The notes under the pieces: model-generated
Databases searched by the model: none
Told to the model about the DNA's origin: nothing
The model's input: the letters and a program-made list of their open reading frames with translations, nothing else
From: Chitinophagales bacterium
Lineage (GTDB): Bacteria > Bacteroidota > Bacteroidia > Chitinophagales > JADIYW01
DNA length: 18,077 bases
NCBI GenBank assembly: GCA_020848315.1
Contig: JADLAH010000061.1
Location: 1 to 18,077 of the forward strand
Direction of reading: 5' to 3'
Program-made: the position numbers and the translations under genes
Shown here: positions 8,739-14,877 of the stretch, piece after piece
Numbering within the stretch: the stretch's first letter is position 1
How the letters are laid out: each line of letters starts with the position of its first letter

Positions 8739-8783
8739 AAAAAAAGACTATTATCTGTCAAAATTACGACAAATAATAGTCTT
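8739..8783 (-). terminator. Long intrinsic terminator of the ArsR gene, abutting the next start codon
   Basis: On the minus strand the arms AAGACTATTAT (8783-8773) and ATAATAGTCTT (8754-8744) pair perfectly over 11 bp. Pairing extends inward by TTGTC/GACAG (one G-T wobble), giving a 16-bp stem and an 8-base loop. The T-tract runs to 8739 and the next gene's ATG begins at 8738. The hairpin starts 28 bases after the stop of the ArsR gene at 8811. Confidence 0.88.
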
Positions 8784-8788
8784 ATAAA
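8759..8788 (-). promoter_or_regulatory. Candidate promoter inside the terminator hairpin, for the CMD-family gene
   Basis: Minus strand: TAATTTTG (8766-8759) matches the Bacteroidota -7 consensus TAnnTTTG exactly. TTTA (8788-8785) lies 18 bases upstream and differs by one base from the -33 element TTTG. The predicted transcript would begin near 8752, about 14 bases before the ATG, and so would contain only one hairpin arm. The -7 element occupies the hairpin loop. Inference from pattern only. Confidence 0.45.
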
Positions 8789-8810
8789 TTGTTTTGAAAA
8801 AGTAAGTGGA

Positions 8811-9143
8811 TTATTTTTTCTTTTTCGTTGTTTTGCGAACAGTAGACCATTCATCGAACAGTTCAATACCTTTGTTCATTGCGTCTAAACGCTCATAATT
8901 CAACGAATAGAAAATCTTCTTACCATCTCTTCTGGTACGAACCACGTCTACGCCTCTCAGGATCTTAAGATGCTGGGATGTGATAGATTGTTCGATTTTC
9001 AATGTGTTGTAAATTACATTTACATTCACTTCTTTTTTCTCGTGGATCAGTTTGATGATTTTTAATCTCAGATGGTGAGCCACTGCTCTCAAAAGCTCTG
9101 CTGCTTTTTCGATTTTTTCGGTTTGAAATTCAAAATTTTCCAT
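8811..9143 (-). CDS. ArsR-family winged-helix transcriptional regulator (1)
   Basis: 110 residues from the ATG at 9143 (MENFEFQTEK). The frame is open to 9200, but a good promoter -7 element at 9176-9169 lies inside that extension and supports the shorter start. The ArsR/SmtB fold is clear: helices RAVAHHLRLKIIKLIHE, recognition helix EQSITSQHLKIL (51-62), and wing TRRDGKKIFYSL (70-81). The protein has no cysteine, so the thiolate metal sites of ArsR/SmtB (the ELCVCDL type) and the persulfide-sensing cysteines of SqrR/BigR types are absent; its signal is unknown. The tail is strongly basic (RKTTKKKK). It pairs with a similar regulator upstream at 9280-9603 and ends at a strong terminator before the CMD-family gene. 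No specific target is claimed. Confidence 0.92.
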   Translation of the reverse strand: MENFEFQTEKIEKAAELLRAVAHHLRLKIIKLIHEKKEVNVNVIYNTLKIEQSITSQHLKILRGVDVVRTRRDGKKIFYSLNYERLDAMNKGIELFDEWSTVRKTTKKKK

Positions 9144-9168
9144 AAAATATTTACAATTTAGTTCACCA

Positions 9169-9200
9169 CAAATATAAGCATTTAGTTTTAACAAATGCAA
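9169..9200 (-). promoter_or_regulatory. Promoter for the ArsR gene at 8811-9143
   Basis: Minus strand: TATATTTG (9176-9169) is an exact match to TAnnTTTG. A TTG at 9200-9198 lies 21 bases upstream, and a TTTG at 9195-9192 lies 15 bases upstream. Transcription would begin near 9162, giving a leader of about 19 bases to the ATG at 9143. This argues against the longer reading frame that starts at 9200. Confidence 0.6.
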
Positions 9201-9279
9201 GTATTATGTTGATTAAAATCAAAATATTTAACAAAAAATAAATCCAGAGACCTATTTTGTGGATAATTTATACAAAAAA

Positions 9280-9603
9280 CTACCCCACGAGTTCTTCTGT
9301 GAGCCTGTTGATTTCTTCCAACCTGCTGTGATCGAGTGAATAGTAGATGTATTTACCATCCCGTGTGGTGGTTACGATGCCCACTCTTCTGAGCATGGCG
9401 AGATGTTGTGAAGCTACCGATTGCTCCAATCTTAAACGCACATATAAATCCGTTACGGTAATCTTACCTTCCTGATGAATGATTCGGATCATTTCCTGAC
9501 GGAGTTTGTGGTTCACCGCACGCAGTACGAGAACGGACTTGCGCAATATTTGAAAATCGATGTTCAGTTCTTTCGGCATACTTATTGGATTATTCACTGT
9601 CAT
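9280..9603 (-). CDS. ArsR-family winged-helix transcriptional regulator (2)
   Basis: 107 residues from the ATG at 9603; a second ATG at 9579 (MPKELNIDF) is also possible. It is colinear with the regulator at 8811-9143: RAVNHKLRQEMIRIIHQ, recognition helix EQSVASQHLAML (60-71), wing TTRDGKYIYYSL (79-90) and a short C-terminal helix. Like its neighbour it contains no cysteine, so sensing by metal-thiolate or cysteine redox chemistry is unlikely. The two genes are in the same direction with a 136-base gap that contains the next gene's own promoter, so they look like separate units and a duplication. It ends in TAG; no terminator hairpin was seen after it. The 99 bases up to tsaB are very AT-rich, and no confident promoter was found. 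Confidence 0.92.
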   Translation of the reverse strand: MTVNNPISMPKELNIDFQILRKSVLVLRAVNHKLRQEMIRIIHQEGKITVTDLYVRLRLEQSVASQHLAMLRRVGIVTTTRDGKYIYYSLDHSRLEEINRLTEELVG

Positions 9604-9702
9604 ACCTTTTATTTTTTCTGATGAATAGATTTTTTTAGATTTCTACCCATTAGAATATTTTTTTGCAGAAAAGGTTGCATGAAAAGGCATTACAAATAAA
9701 AT

Positions 9703-10392
9703 TTATTTATTAGCGGGCGTATAAAACGCCTTTGAGTAATGTGGTTCGTAATAGGCAATATCTTCTGTTTGCCCGTTCTTCCATCTGTTATATGCTATGC
9801 GGCACATATCTGCAGCGGCAGGCTGAAAGTCCTGCATGATATCGGACCGGCTGCCCGCCATATATGCGGATGCCTTAAATGCGCCATTACCAAACAACAG
9901 TATTTTATCCTGCTTCAGCCAATCGGGAAAGGTTTCATCAACAATCAGACTGCTGAAGGACTGCCGTACTTCCGCGGTTGGTGAATATATACCGGTGAAT
10001 ACTTCCATGCGGCGCGCGTCTATCATGGGCATATACGCATCGAAGCCGGTTTTTCCGTATCTGTTTTGTATGCCTTCCACCATGGCTTCAAAGGATGGAA
10101 CGGCTATGAGCGGAATGCTTAACGCAAAACAATATCCTTTAGCCGCCGCCACGCCGATGCGCAAACCGGTATAAGAACCGGGACCGGCACTGACGGCCAC
10201 CGCCTGCAGGTCGGAAAACCGGAGACCCGCCGTTTGCAACAGGGCATGTACCTGTGTATGCAATACATCTGCGGCTTTGTTGGCCTGCGGAATCGTTTGC
10301 TCTGCCATGCAAACACCGTTATCAGAAATCGCAACAGAGGTGACGCCGTTGGCCACTTCAATGCATAAAATAAGAAAATGACTGTCGGACAA
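9703..10392 (-). CDS. tsaB: tRNA threonylcarbamoyladenosine biosynthesis protein TsaB
   Basis: 229 residues, close to the E. coli TsaB length (231). TsaB dimerises with TsaD and, with TsaE, transfers the threonylcarbamoyl group to A37 of ANN-decoding tRNAs in the cytoplasm. Visible features are the first ASKHA-fold strand ILCIEVANG followed by SVAISDNG, the conserved VSAGPGSYTGLRIGVAAAKG (68-86) and IPLIAVPSFEAM. No ATG precedes the first strand; the only usual initiator is TTG at 10392-10390, five bases after the protease stop, which implies translational coupling. Any internal start would delete the first beta strand. TTG is a less common initiator, and the same codon is used by the hydrolase at 12478. 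The gene is last in the yidD-ctp-tsaB run. Confidence 0.94.
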   Translation of the reverse strand: MSDSHFLILCIEVANGVTSVAISDNGVCMAEQTIPQANKAADVLHTQVHALLQTAGLRFSDLQAVAVSAGPGSYTGLRIGVAAAKGYCFALSIPLIAVPSFEAMVEGIQNRYGKTGFDAYMPMIDARRMEVFTGIYSPTAEVRQSFSSLIVDETFPDWLKQDKILLFGNGAFKASAYMAGSRSDIMQDFQPAAADMCRIAYNRWKNGQTEDIAYYEPHYSKAFYTPANK

Positions 10393-10397
10393 GTGGA

Positions 10398-12041
10398 TTA
10401 TTTTTTTGCAGATAAAATTGACGTATAGCGGGCATTATCCATTAATACTTCCAACGCCTTTTTGATATCAATATCTTCCTTCAGGCTATTGGCAATTCTG
10501 CCTTTTTCATAAGTATAACGACTTACAATTTCCTGTTCCAGCAATCGCTTGATTTCCGGCTTGAACTTCTGTAAATCCTTCGACTTATCGTGTTTTACCT
10601 GATCTTCCAGCGTGGTAATCAGCTGCTGTACTTCCGGAGAATAACTATCCGCCTCCATTGATTTTTTCAGTTCTTTCAGCTTGTATTCCGTGTTGGTGGT
10701 ATATTCATATTCTTTGCCCTTCAGAAAATCAGCAAACTGCGTATACTCTTCATCCGTCATCGTAAATTTATCGCCGTCGCGCAGGGTAGCGTGTTCAAAC
10801 TTATATTTATTCGCAAAATCAAACACATGGTTATTGTTGTACAATGCGAAAGTGATAGGCGCTGCCTTTTCCGGTTCTGTTTTAATATCCGGTTCTATGC
10901 CTGCGCCGTCTTTAACAACACGTCCTGCTTTTGTCTTGAATTCCTTGCGCAGGGAATCCGGCAATGCGGAAGCCACGCCATCTTCTCCACGGTGAGAATA
11001 GTCGATGCGCTGAATGCAACGTCCGCTCGGAATGTAATATTTGGAAATCGTGACTTTCAGTTTTGATTTATACGCTACCGGTTTCGTCACCTGCACCAAA
11101 CCTTTGCCATAGGTATTCTGACCGATAATTACACCGCGGTCCAGATCCTGCATGGAGCCGCTCACAATTTCGGAAGCGGAAGCGGATCCTTCATCCGTGA
11201 GCACAACCAGCGGAATCTCAGTATCTACGGGCTTTCCGGTGGTGGTATACTGGAAATTGGCATCCGCAATTTTGCCTTTAGTATTGACTATATTGACGCC
11301 CTTATCCACAAAAGTATTGCAGATACTGATGGCCTCATTGAGCAAGCCACCGCCATTTCCGCGCAAATCGAGCACCACACCTTTCAAGCCTGTGTTCTTT
11401 TTCAGTTCACGCAGGGCATCCTGTACTTCCTGCGAGGAATTTTCGGTAAAGCTGGTCAGTTTGATATATCCCACCTGCTCATTCAGCATGCCGGAATAGG
11501 GCACACTCTGAATTTTTATCTCTTCGCGGTTAAATACAAAGGTGAGTTCTTGATTGGAAATCGCCCGTTTAACGCGGACGGTTATTTTGGTGCCCGGCTC
11601 TCCTTTCAGCAGTAGGCTCACTTCATCCGAATTATATTTAGTAGCCGTTTTTCCGTCTATTTCCAGAATCGCGTCTCCCACCTGCAGTCCCGCTTTCTGT
11701 GCCGGAAAACCTTCGTATAAGTCCGTGATGATGACGTAATCATTGAGCTTGCCGATACGCGCTCCGACGCCACCGTATTTACCGGTGGTCTGCAACTGAT
11801 ATTCATCCAGATCCGCGCCGGTGATATAATTGGTAAAAGGATCGAGTCCTGCCAGCATTTTGGTGATACCATCGGTCATCAGTTTATTCGGATCGATATC
11901 ATCCACGTAGTAGGTATTCAGTTCGCGGTAAAGCTGCGTGAAAATTTCCATATTCTTGGCTATCTCAAAATAGCGGTCTTTGTCAGCCGCTTGTACAGAC
12001 AACACTATACACAACAAGCCTATGGCAAATATTTTTTTCAT
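10398..12041 (-). CDS. S41-family C-terminal processing peptidase with PDZ domain
   Basis: 547 residues. The signal peptide MKKIFAIGLLCIVLSVQA ends near residue 18, placing it in the periplasm. The order is an N-terminal helical domain (LDPFTNYIT at about 66-74), a PDZ domain (about 88-160, with GVGARIG and AGLQVGDAILEIDG), then the S41 protease core with LDLRGNGGGLL (224-234), the nucleophile in EGSASASEI (S288) and the general base in YGKGLVQ (K313). The 25-residue Ser-Lys spacing equals that of B. subtilis CtpB. A long C-terminal helical region (about 360-547) follows, as in Bacteroidota members. Such proteases trim or degrade envelope proteins at their C termini; the substrate here is unknown. 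tsaB follows after five bases and yidD precedes by 78 bases. Confidence 0.95.
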   Translation of the reverse strand: MKKIFAIGLLCIVLSVQAADKDRYFEIAKNMEIFTQLYRELNTYYVDDIDPNKLMTDGITKMLAGLDPFTNYITGADLDEYQLQTTGKYGGVGARIGKLNDYVIITDLYEGFPAQKAGLQVGDAILEIDGKTATKYNSDEVSLLLKGEPGTKITVRVKRAISNQELTFVFNREEIKIQSVPYSGMLNEQVGYIKLTSFTENSSQEVQDALRELKKNTGLKGVVLDLRGNGGGLLNEAISICNTFVDKGVNIVNTKGKIADANFQYTTTGKPVDTEIPLVVLTDEGSASASEIVSGSMQDLDRGVIIGQNTYGKGLVQVTKPVAYKSKLKVTISKYYIPSGRCIQRIDYSHRGEDGVASALPDSLRKEFKTKAGRVVKDGAGIEPDIKTEPEKAAPITFALYNNNHVFDFANKYKFEHATLRDGDKFTMTDEEYTQFADFLKGKEYEYTTNTEYKLKELKKSMEADSYSPEVQQLITTLEDQVKHDKSKDLQKFKPEIKRLLEQEIVSRYTYEKGRIANSLKEDIDIKKALEVLMDNARYTSILSAKK

Positions 12042-12119
12042 GTTCGAATTTTAAAAAGTTGTTCAGAAATTAAAACTACTAAAAATAGCTTTGCGGAATG
12101 GTTAAAAAATATAAATAAT

Positions 12120-12353
12120 TCAGGGCACAGGATCATAGCCGCTGCCGCCCCAGGGATGACAGGAAAGGATGCGCTTCACCGCGAGATAGCCGCCCTTGAA
12201 CAGTCCATGTTTCTGAAGCGCTTCAATCGCATAGGTAGAACAGGAAGGCTGATAACGGCACTTACCCGCACCCAGCATCGGAGAGAGCGTATATTTGTAA
12301 ATTCTGATCAGCAGAATAAACGGGAATATCAATATCTTTTTGAGGAACTCCAT
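12120..12353 (-). CDS. yidD: Membrane protein insertion efficiency factor YidD
   Basis: 77 residues, the usual family size. An N-terminal amphipathic/hydrophobic helix ([19 protein letters not shown]) is followed by the signature [19 protein letters not shown] and the C-terminal [12 protein letters not shown]. The protein associates with the inner face of the cytoplasmic membrane and assists YidC/Sec-dependent insertion. In most bacteria it directly follows rnpA in the rpmH-rnpA-yidD-yidC cluster. Here the divergent hydrolase gene (12478-14112) lies between rnpA and yidD, so yidD must have its own promoter in the 124-base gap 12354-12477. A partial -7 match (GATATTTG, one mismatch) sits just upstream of the start. 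yidC is not in the window. Confidence 0.96.
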   Translation of the reverse strand: MEFLKKILIFPFILLIRIYKYTLSPMLGAGKCRYQPSCSTYAIEALQKHGLFKGGYLAVKRILSCHPWGGSGYDPVP

Positions 12354-12477
12354 TCAGCTAACAAATATCGTGATAAAAAACATCAAAATGCTTTAAATAG
12401 TTGCAGTTACATCCAATTATCGCATGCAATTATTACTTTTATGTTCATTATATACCGGTTTTATATAATTCAGTATT

Positions 12478-14112
12478 TTGAAAAAGAATATCTCAGCCAT
12501 ATTGATTTTGTTTCTTGTCGTGTTCACAGGTATGGGCAAAGGCACGCTGTATCAGTCTTTCTTCGATTATCGCAATGTCAATACCGCCACATTTCTGACG
12601 ATGGAGGGTTGGAACAATGAACAGAAGCATGTGCTGACCATCTTAAAACACAGTTTCGAATTAAAGGATATTGTCAGCACGCCGCGGGATACGGCTTTTC
12701 GGTGGAATGGCATGAAAGGACAGAAAAGTTTGTATAGCAAAGATTCGCTCATCCTGTTTTTTCTGCGACCGGATGATGCCGTGCAACGTCCGTGTATACT
12801 GCTGACACACGGCAATGCCGCAAAATACCGCAGCAGCTGGAGTGAGTATATGCATTTCCTGTGCATTGACCTGGTGATGCGTGGCTATGCGGTGGCCTAC
12901 TACGAAAATCCGAGCAGTCAGGATGCTGGCATGATAAACATCAACATGCCGGAACAGCAGGTGCAATTATTGTCGCGCCCGCGCAATGCCTTTTACCGTG
13001 GGTTTCAGGCTGCCGTCGCGGCACAGCAATATGTGATTGCCCACCGCGAATCTTTGCAGGTCGATACTTCGCAGTTAATGGCCGGTGGATATAGTTTCGG
13101 CGCATTCTGTTCGCTGATGCTGGGCAGTGCGGACACCACACGCAACTTCCGCGACACCCTTTTTGACGCGCAGGGAAACTATACTGCCAATGCGCGTTAT
13201 GATATCCCGTATACAAAAAATATCCGGCGTGTATTCAGTATCGGTGGTGGATTGCCAAAAGACGATACCGTCTTTTACAACAGCAGCAGAATGGGACAGT
13301 TTATAGACAATGGCGATGCTCTTCAGCTACTGTTTCTGCACGGGCGCACAGATAATTTTATCTCATTTGATCTGACAAAAGTGGGCGAATCCGCGGAGGA
13401 CACGCTCTATTTTTTTGCGGAAGGTCCCCGTGCCATACAAAATCAACTCAGAGAGAAAAACATTCCTGTAGCCACACGCACTTTTGTCAACTGCCGCGGT
13501 GGTCATCAGTTTGTCACTTCCGTGTGCAGCTATGACAATCCGTATTGTATCGAGCAATTTCAATGGCCGCATTTACTGAAACCACCTGATAGTCCGCTCT
13601 CCGACACGAATGCCTATTTTAAAGATGCATACAGAGACACGCTACTGCATTACATCAGCTATATGCTGACGCAAACAGATGATATGGGATTTGTGATTGG
13701 TGATTTTCTGCGCGAAGCAGTGCTGCAAGCACCCGGTCTTTTCGGCAATCAGTATTATTTTATAGAACCGGAAAATGCGTACAGCTACAACACCCCGCAA
13801 GGACATTACCGCGTTAAAGAATTAGACTGTGAGGGTAACAGCATTCCGGTGTCCATCCGGGAAGACAAGTCTTCTGCAGATGCCGCAGTAAAAATATTCC
13901 CCAATCCGGCGACAGATATCCTGTACCTCCAATCGGAAGATGCGATGGAAAAAATATCGCTGTACACAATTACCGGACAATGGCTGCAGGATTTTCATCC
14001 GGACGGAAATATCGCCAGCTTGCCGGTTGACGACCTTCCCGCCGGGACTTATCTTTGTGTGATTACGCGAAAAAACGGGATTACGGTGCGTCCGTGGCAG
14101 AAATTCCGGTGA
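12478..14112 (+). CDS. Secreted alpha/beta-fold serine hydrolase with T9SS type A sorting domain
   Basis: 544 residues. The start is TTG at 12478; no ATG or GTG in frame gives a signal peptide, whereas TTG gives MKKNISAILILFLVVFTG. The alpha/beta-hydrolase core shows strand and oxyanion region CILLTHGN (106-113), nucleophile elbow GGYSFGAF (S206), likely acid in LHGRTDNF (D292) and likely catalytic histidine in CRGGHQF (H343). Residues 470-544 are a type A C-terminal sorting domain beginning VKIFPNPATDILYL, the signal for export across the outer membrane by T9SS and usually for attachment or release at the surface. Substrate unknown; it may be an esterase or peptidase. It is the only plus-strand gene between alr and serS, sits between rnpA and yidD, and overlaps the rnpA 3' end tail-to-tail by 32 bases. 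Confidence 0.88.
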   Translation: MKKNISAILILFLVVFTGMGKGTLYQSFFDYRNVNTATFLTMEGWNNEQKHVLTILKHSFELKDIVSTPRDTAFRWNGMKGQKSLYSKDSLILFFLRPDDAVQRPCILLTHGNAAKYRSSWSEYMHFLCIDLVMRGYAVAYYENPSSQDAGMININMPEQQVQLLSRPRNAFYRGFQAAVAAQQYVIAHRESLQVDTSQLMAGGYSFGAFCSLMLGSADTTRNFRDTLFDAQGNYTANARYDIPYTKNIRRVFSIGGGLPKDDTVFYNSSRMGQFIDNGDALQLLFLHGRTDNFISFDLTKVGESAEDTLYFFAEGPRAIQNQLREKNIPVATRTFVNCRGGHQFVTSVCSYDNPYCIEQFQWPHLLKPPDSPLSDTNAYFKDAYRDTLLHYISYMLTQTDDMGFVIGDFLREAVLQAPGLFGNQYYFIEPENAYSYNTPQGHYRVKELDCEGNSIPVSIREDKSSADAAVKIFPNPATDILYLQSEDAMEKISLYTITGQWLQDFHPDGNIASLPVDDLPAGTYLCVITRKNGITVRPWQKFR

Positions 14113-14470
14113 GCAGTGCCGGCAATAATTTCTTTATCGCCATATCTATTTCTGAAAATGTTGCCATTCGCTTTTGATGGAAGCTAAATAAAAGAATGAC
14201 CTTCTTTTCCTGTAGTTGTTCGTACAACTCCGGCTTTTGCAGCCTGACACTCTCGCGCATCAGCCGCTTGATTCGGTTCCGGTCGGTGGCCAGCGGGAAA
14301 ATGCGCTTGGGAACCACAAATGCAAATTGCGCCCGGAAGGCGCAATCTGCTGATAGTTCTTTATAATAAATTCTTATTGTAGTGTTTTGGACAAAAGATT
14401 TAGTGCTGAAAAGCTGTTCAATTAATTTTCTGCTCTTCAGTTTTTCATCTCTGGAAAACGTGTATTGTAT
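14081..14470 (-). CDS. rnpA: Ribonuclease P protein component; start codon non-canonical or unresolved
   Basis: Protein subunit of RNase P, which matures tRNA 5' ends. The conserved core is continuous on the minus strand: TFSRDEKLKSRKLIEQLF, then IRIYYKEL, AQFAFVVPKRIFPLATD, and the signature RNRIKRLMRES. The only usual initiator in frame, GTG at 14317, falls in the middle (VPKRIF) and would remove half of the fold. Upstream of it no ATG, GTG or TTG exists before the in-frame TGA at 14512-14510. The boundary given uses ATA at 14470 (followed by QYTFSRDEK, 129 residues); ATA codons at 14494 and 14491, overlapping the rpmH stop, would give up to 137 residues. The 3' end overlaps the convergent hydrolase gene by 32 bases. 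Gene identity is firm; the start is uncertain. Confidence 0.87.
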   Translation of the reverse strand: MQYTFSRDEKLKSRKLIEQLFSTKSFVQNTTIRIYYKELSADCAFRAQFAFVVPKRIFPLATDRNRIKRLMRESVRLQKPELYEQLQEKKVILLFSFHQKRMATFSEIDMAIKKLLPALLTGISATDAP

Positions 14471-14490
14471 AGGTGTATCCGTTTCAGATA

Positions 14491-14646
14491 TTATTTTCCT
14501 TTTCTTTCGTCAGAAATAGACAATTTTTTTCTGCCTCTCGCTCTGCGCGCGTTCAATACCGCACGACCACCTTTCGTTTTCATACGCTCGCGGAAACCAT
14601 GCTTGTTCTTTCTTTTTCTTACGGATGGTTGAAACGTTCTTTTCAT
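14491..14646 (-). CDS. rpmH: Large-subunit ribosomal protein bL34
   Basis: 51 residues, translated here by hand: [20 protein letters not shown], then [20 protein letters not shown], then [11 protein letters not shown] and TAA at 14493-14491. This is a full bL34, a small very basic protein of the large subunit, with the MKRTFQPS start and the [15 protein letters not shown] core all intact. rnpA follows directly, with its possible start codons overlapping the rpmH stop. An intrinsic terminator hairpin ends 28 bases before the ATG, so expression needs a promoter at or within that hairpin, or read-through from rho. Confidence 0.97.
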   Translation of the reverse strand: MKRTFQPSVRKRKNKHGFRERMKTKGGRAVLNARRARGRKKLSISDERKGK

Positions 14647-14674
14647 CTTATTTCAATTAATAGCTTTTATCAAT

Positions 14675-14706
14675 AAAAAAGAGCCGCAAAATATGCTCCG
14701 CAACTC
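14675..14706 (-). terminator. Intrinsic terminator between rho and rpmH
   Basis: On the minus strand GAGTTGCGG and TTGCGGCTC form a 9-bp stem (four G-T wobbles) around the loop AGCATATT, followed by TTTTTTATTG. It lies about 160 bases after the rho stop and 28 bases before rpmH. The loop and right arm contain ATATTTTG, a near match to a -7 promoter element, with a TTG 20 bases upstream. The rest of the 14647-14865 gap shows only a short TCCCG/CGGGA hairpin next to it. Confidence 0.7.
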
Positions 14707-14840
14707 GTCCCGGTCAATTCGGGATGCGAAGATAGGGTATTATTGGCTAATTTTAAAGGGAAAACCATTGAATTTGCATTTTTAGGGCAGAAAATCAATA
14801 ATTTAACCTTTAAGCAAACTTGTAGCAGACCCATTCCGCT

Positions 14841-14877
14841 GTTAAACAATGACTTATGAACCTGTTTAACGGTTCAT
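14841..14877 (-). repeat. Interleaved inverted repeats at the rho 3' end (possible pseudoknot)
   Basis: On the minus strand ATGAACC (14877-14871) can pair with GGTTCAT (14862-14856), and GTTAAACA (14870-14863) can pair with TGTTTAAC (14848-14841). The two stems interleave as in an H-type pseudoknot and span the rho stop codon (14868-14866). No T-tract follows, so this is not a standard terminator. Confidence 0.5.

Noticed and set aside
9144..9200. N-terminal extension of the ArsR protein to 9200
   Set aside because: The extension holds an exact promoter -7 element and is not ArsR-like; the ATG at 9143 is better.
9604..9678. Long-range inverted repeat ACCTTTT ... AAAAGGT upstream of the second ArsR gene
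   Set aside because: The arms are short, about 55 bases apart and within very AT-rich sequence; likely chance.
12414..12433. Direct repeat CAATTAT spaced 13 bases upstream of the hydrolase
   Set aside because: A 7-base AT-rich repeat is expected by chance in this gap, and no regulator is implied by context.
14081..14317. rnpA starting at GTG 14317 (78 residues)
   Set aside because: It would begin in the middle of the conserved fold; the continuous upstream frame encodes the rest of the RnpA core.
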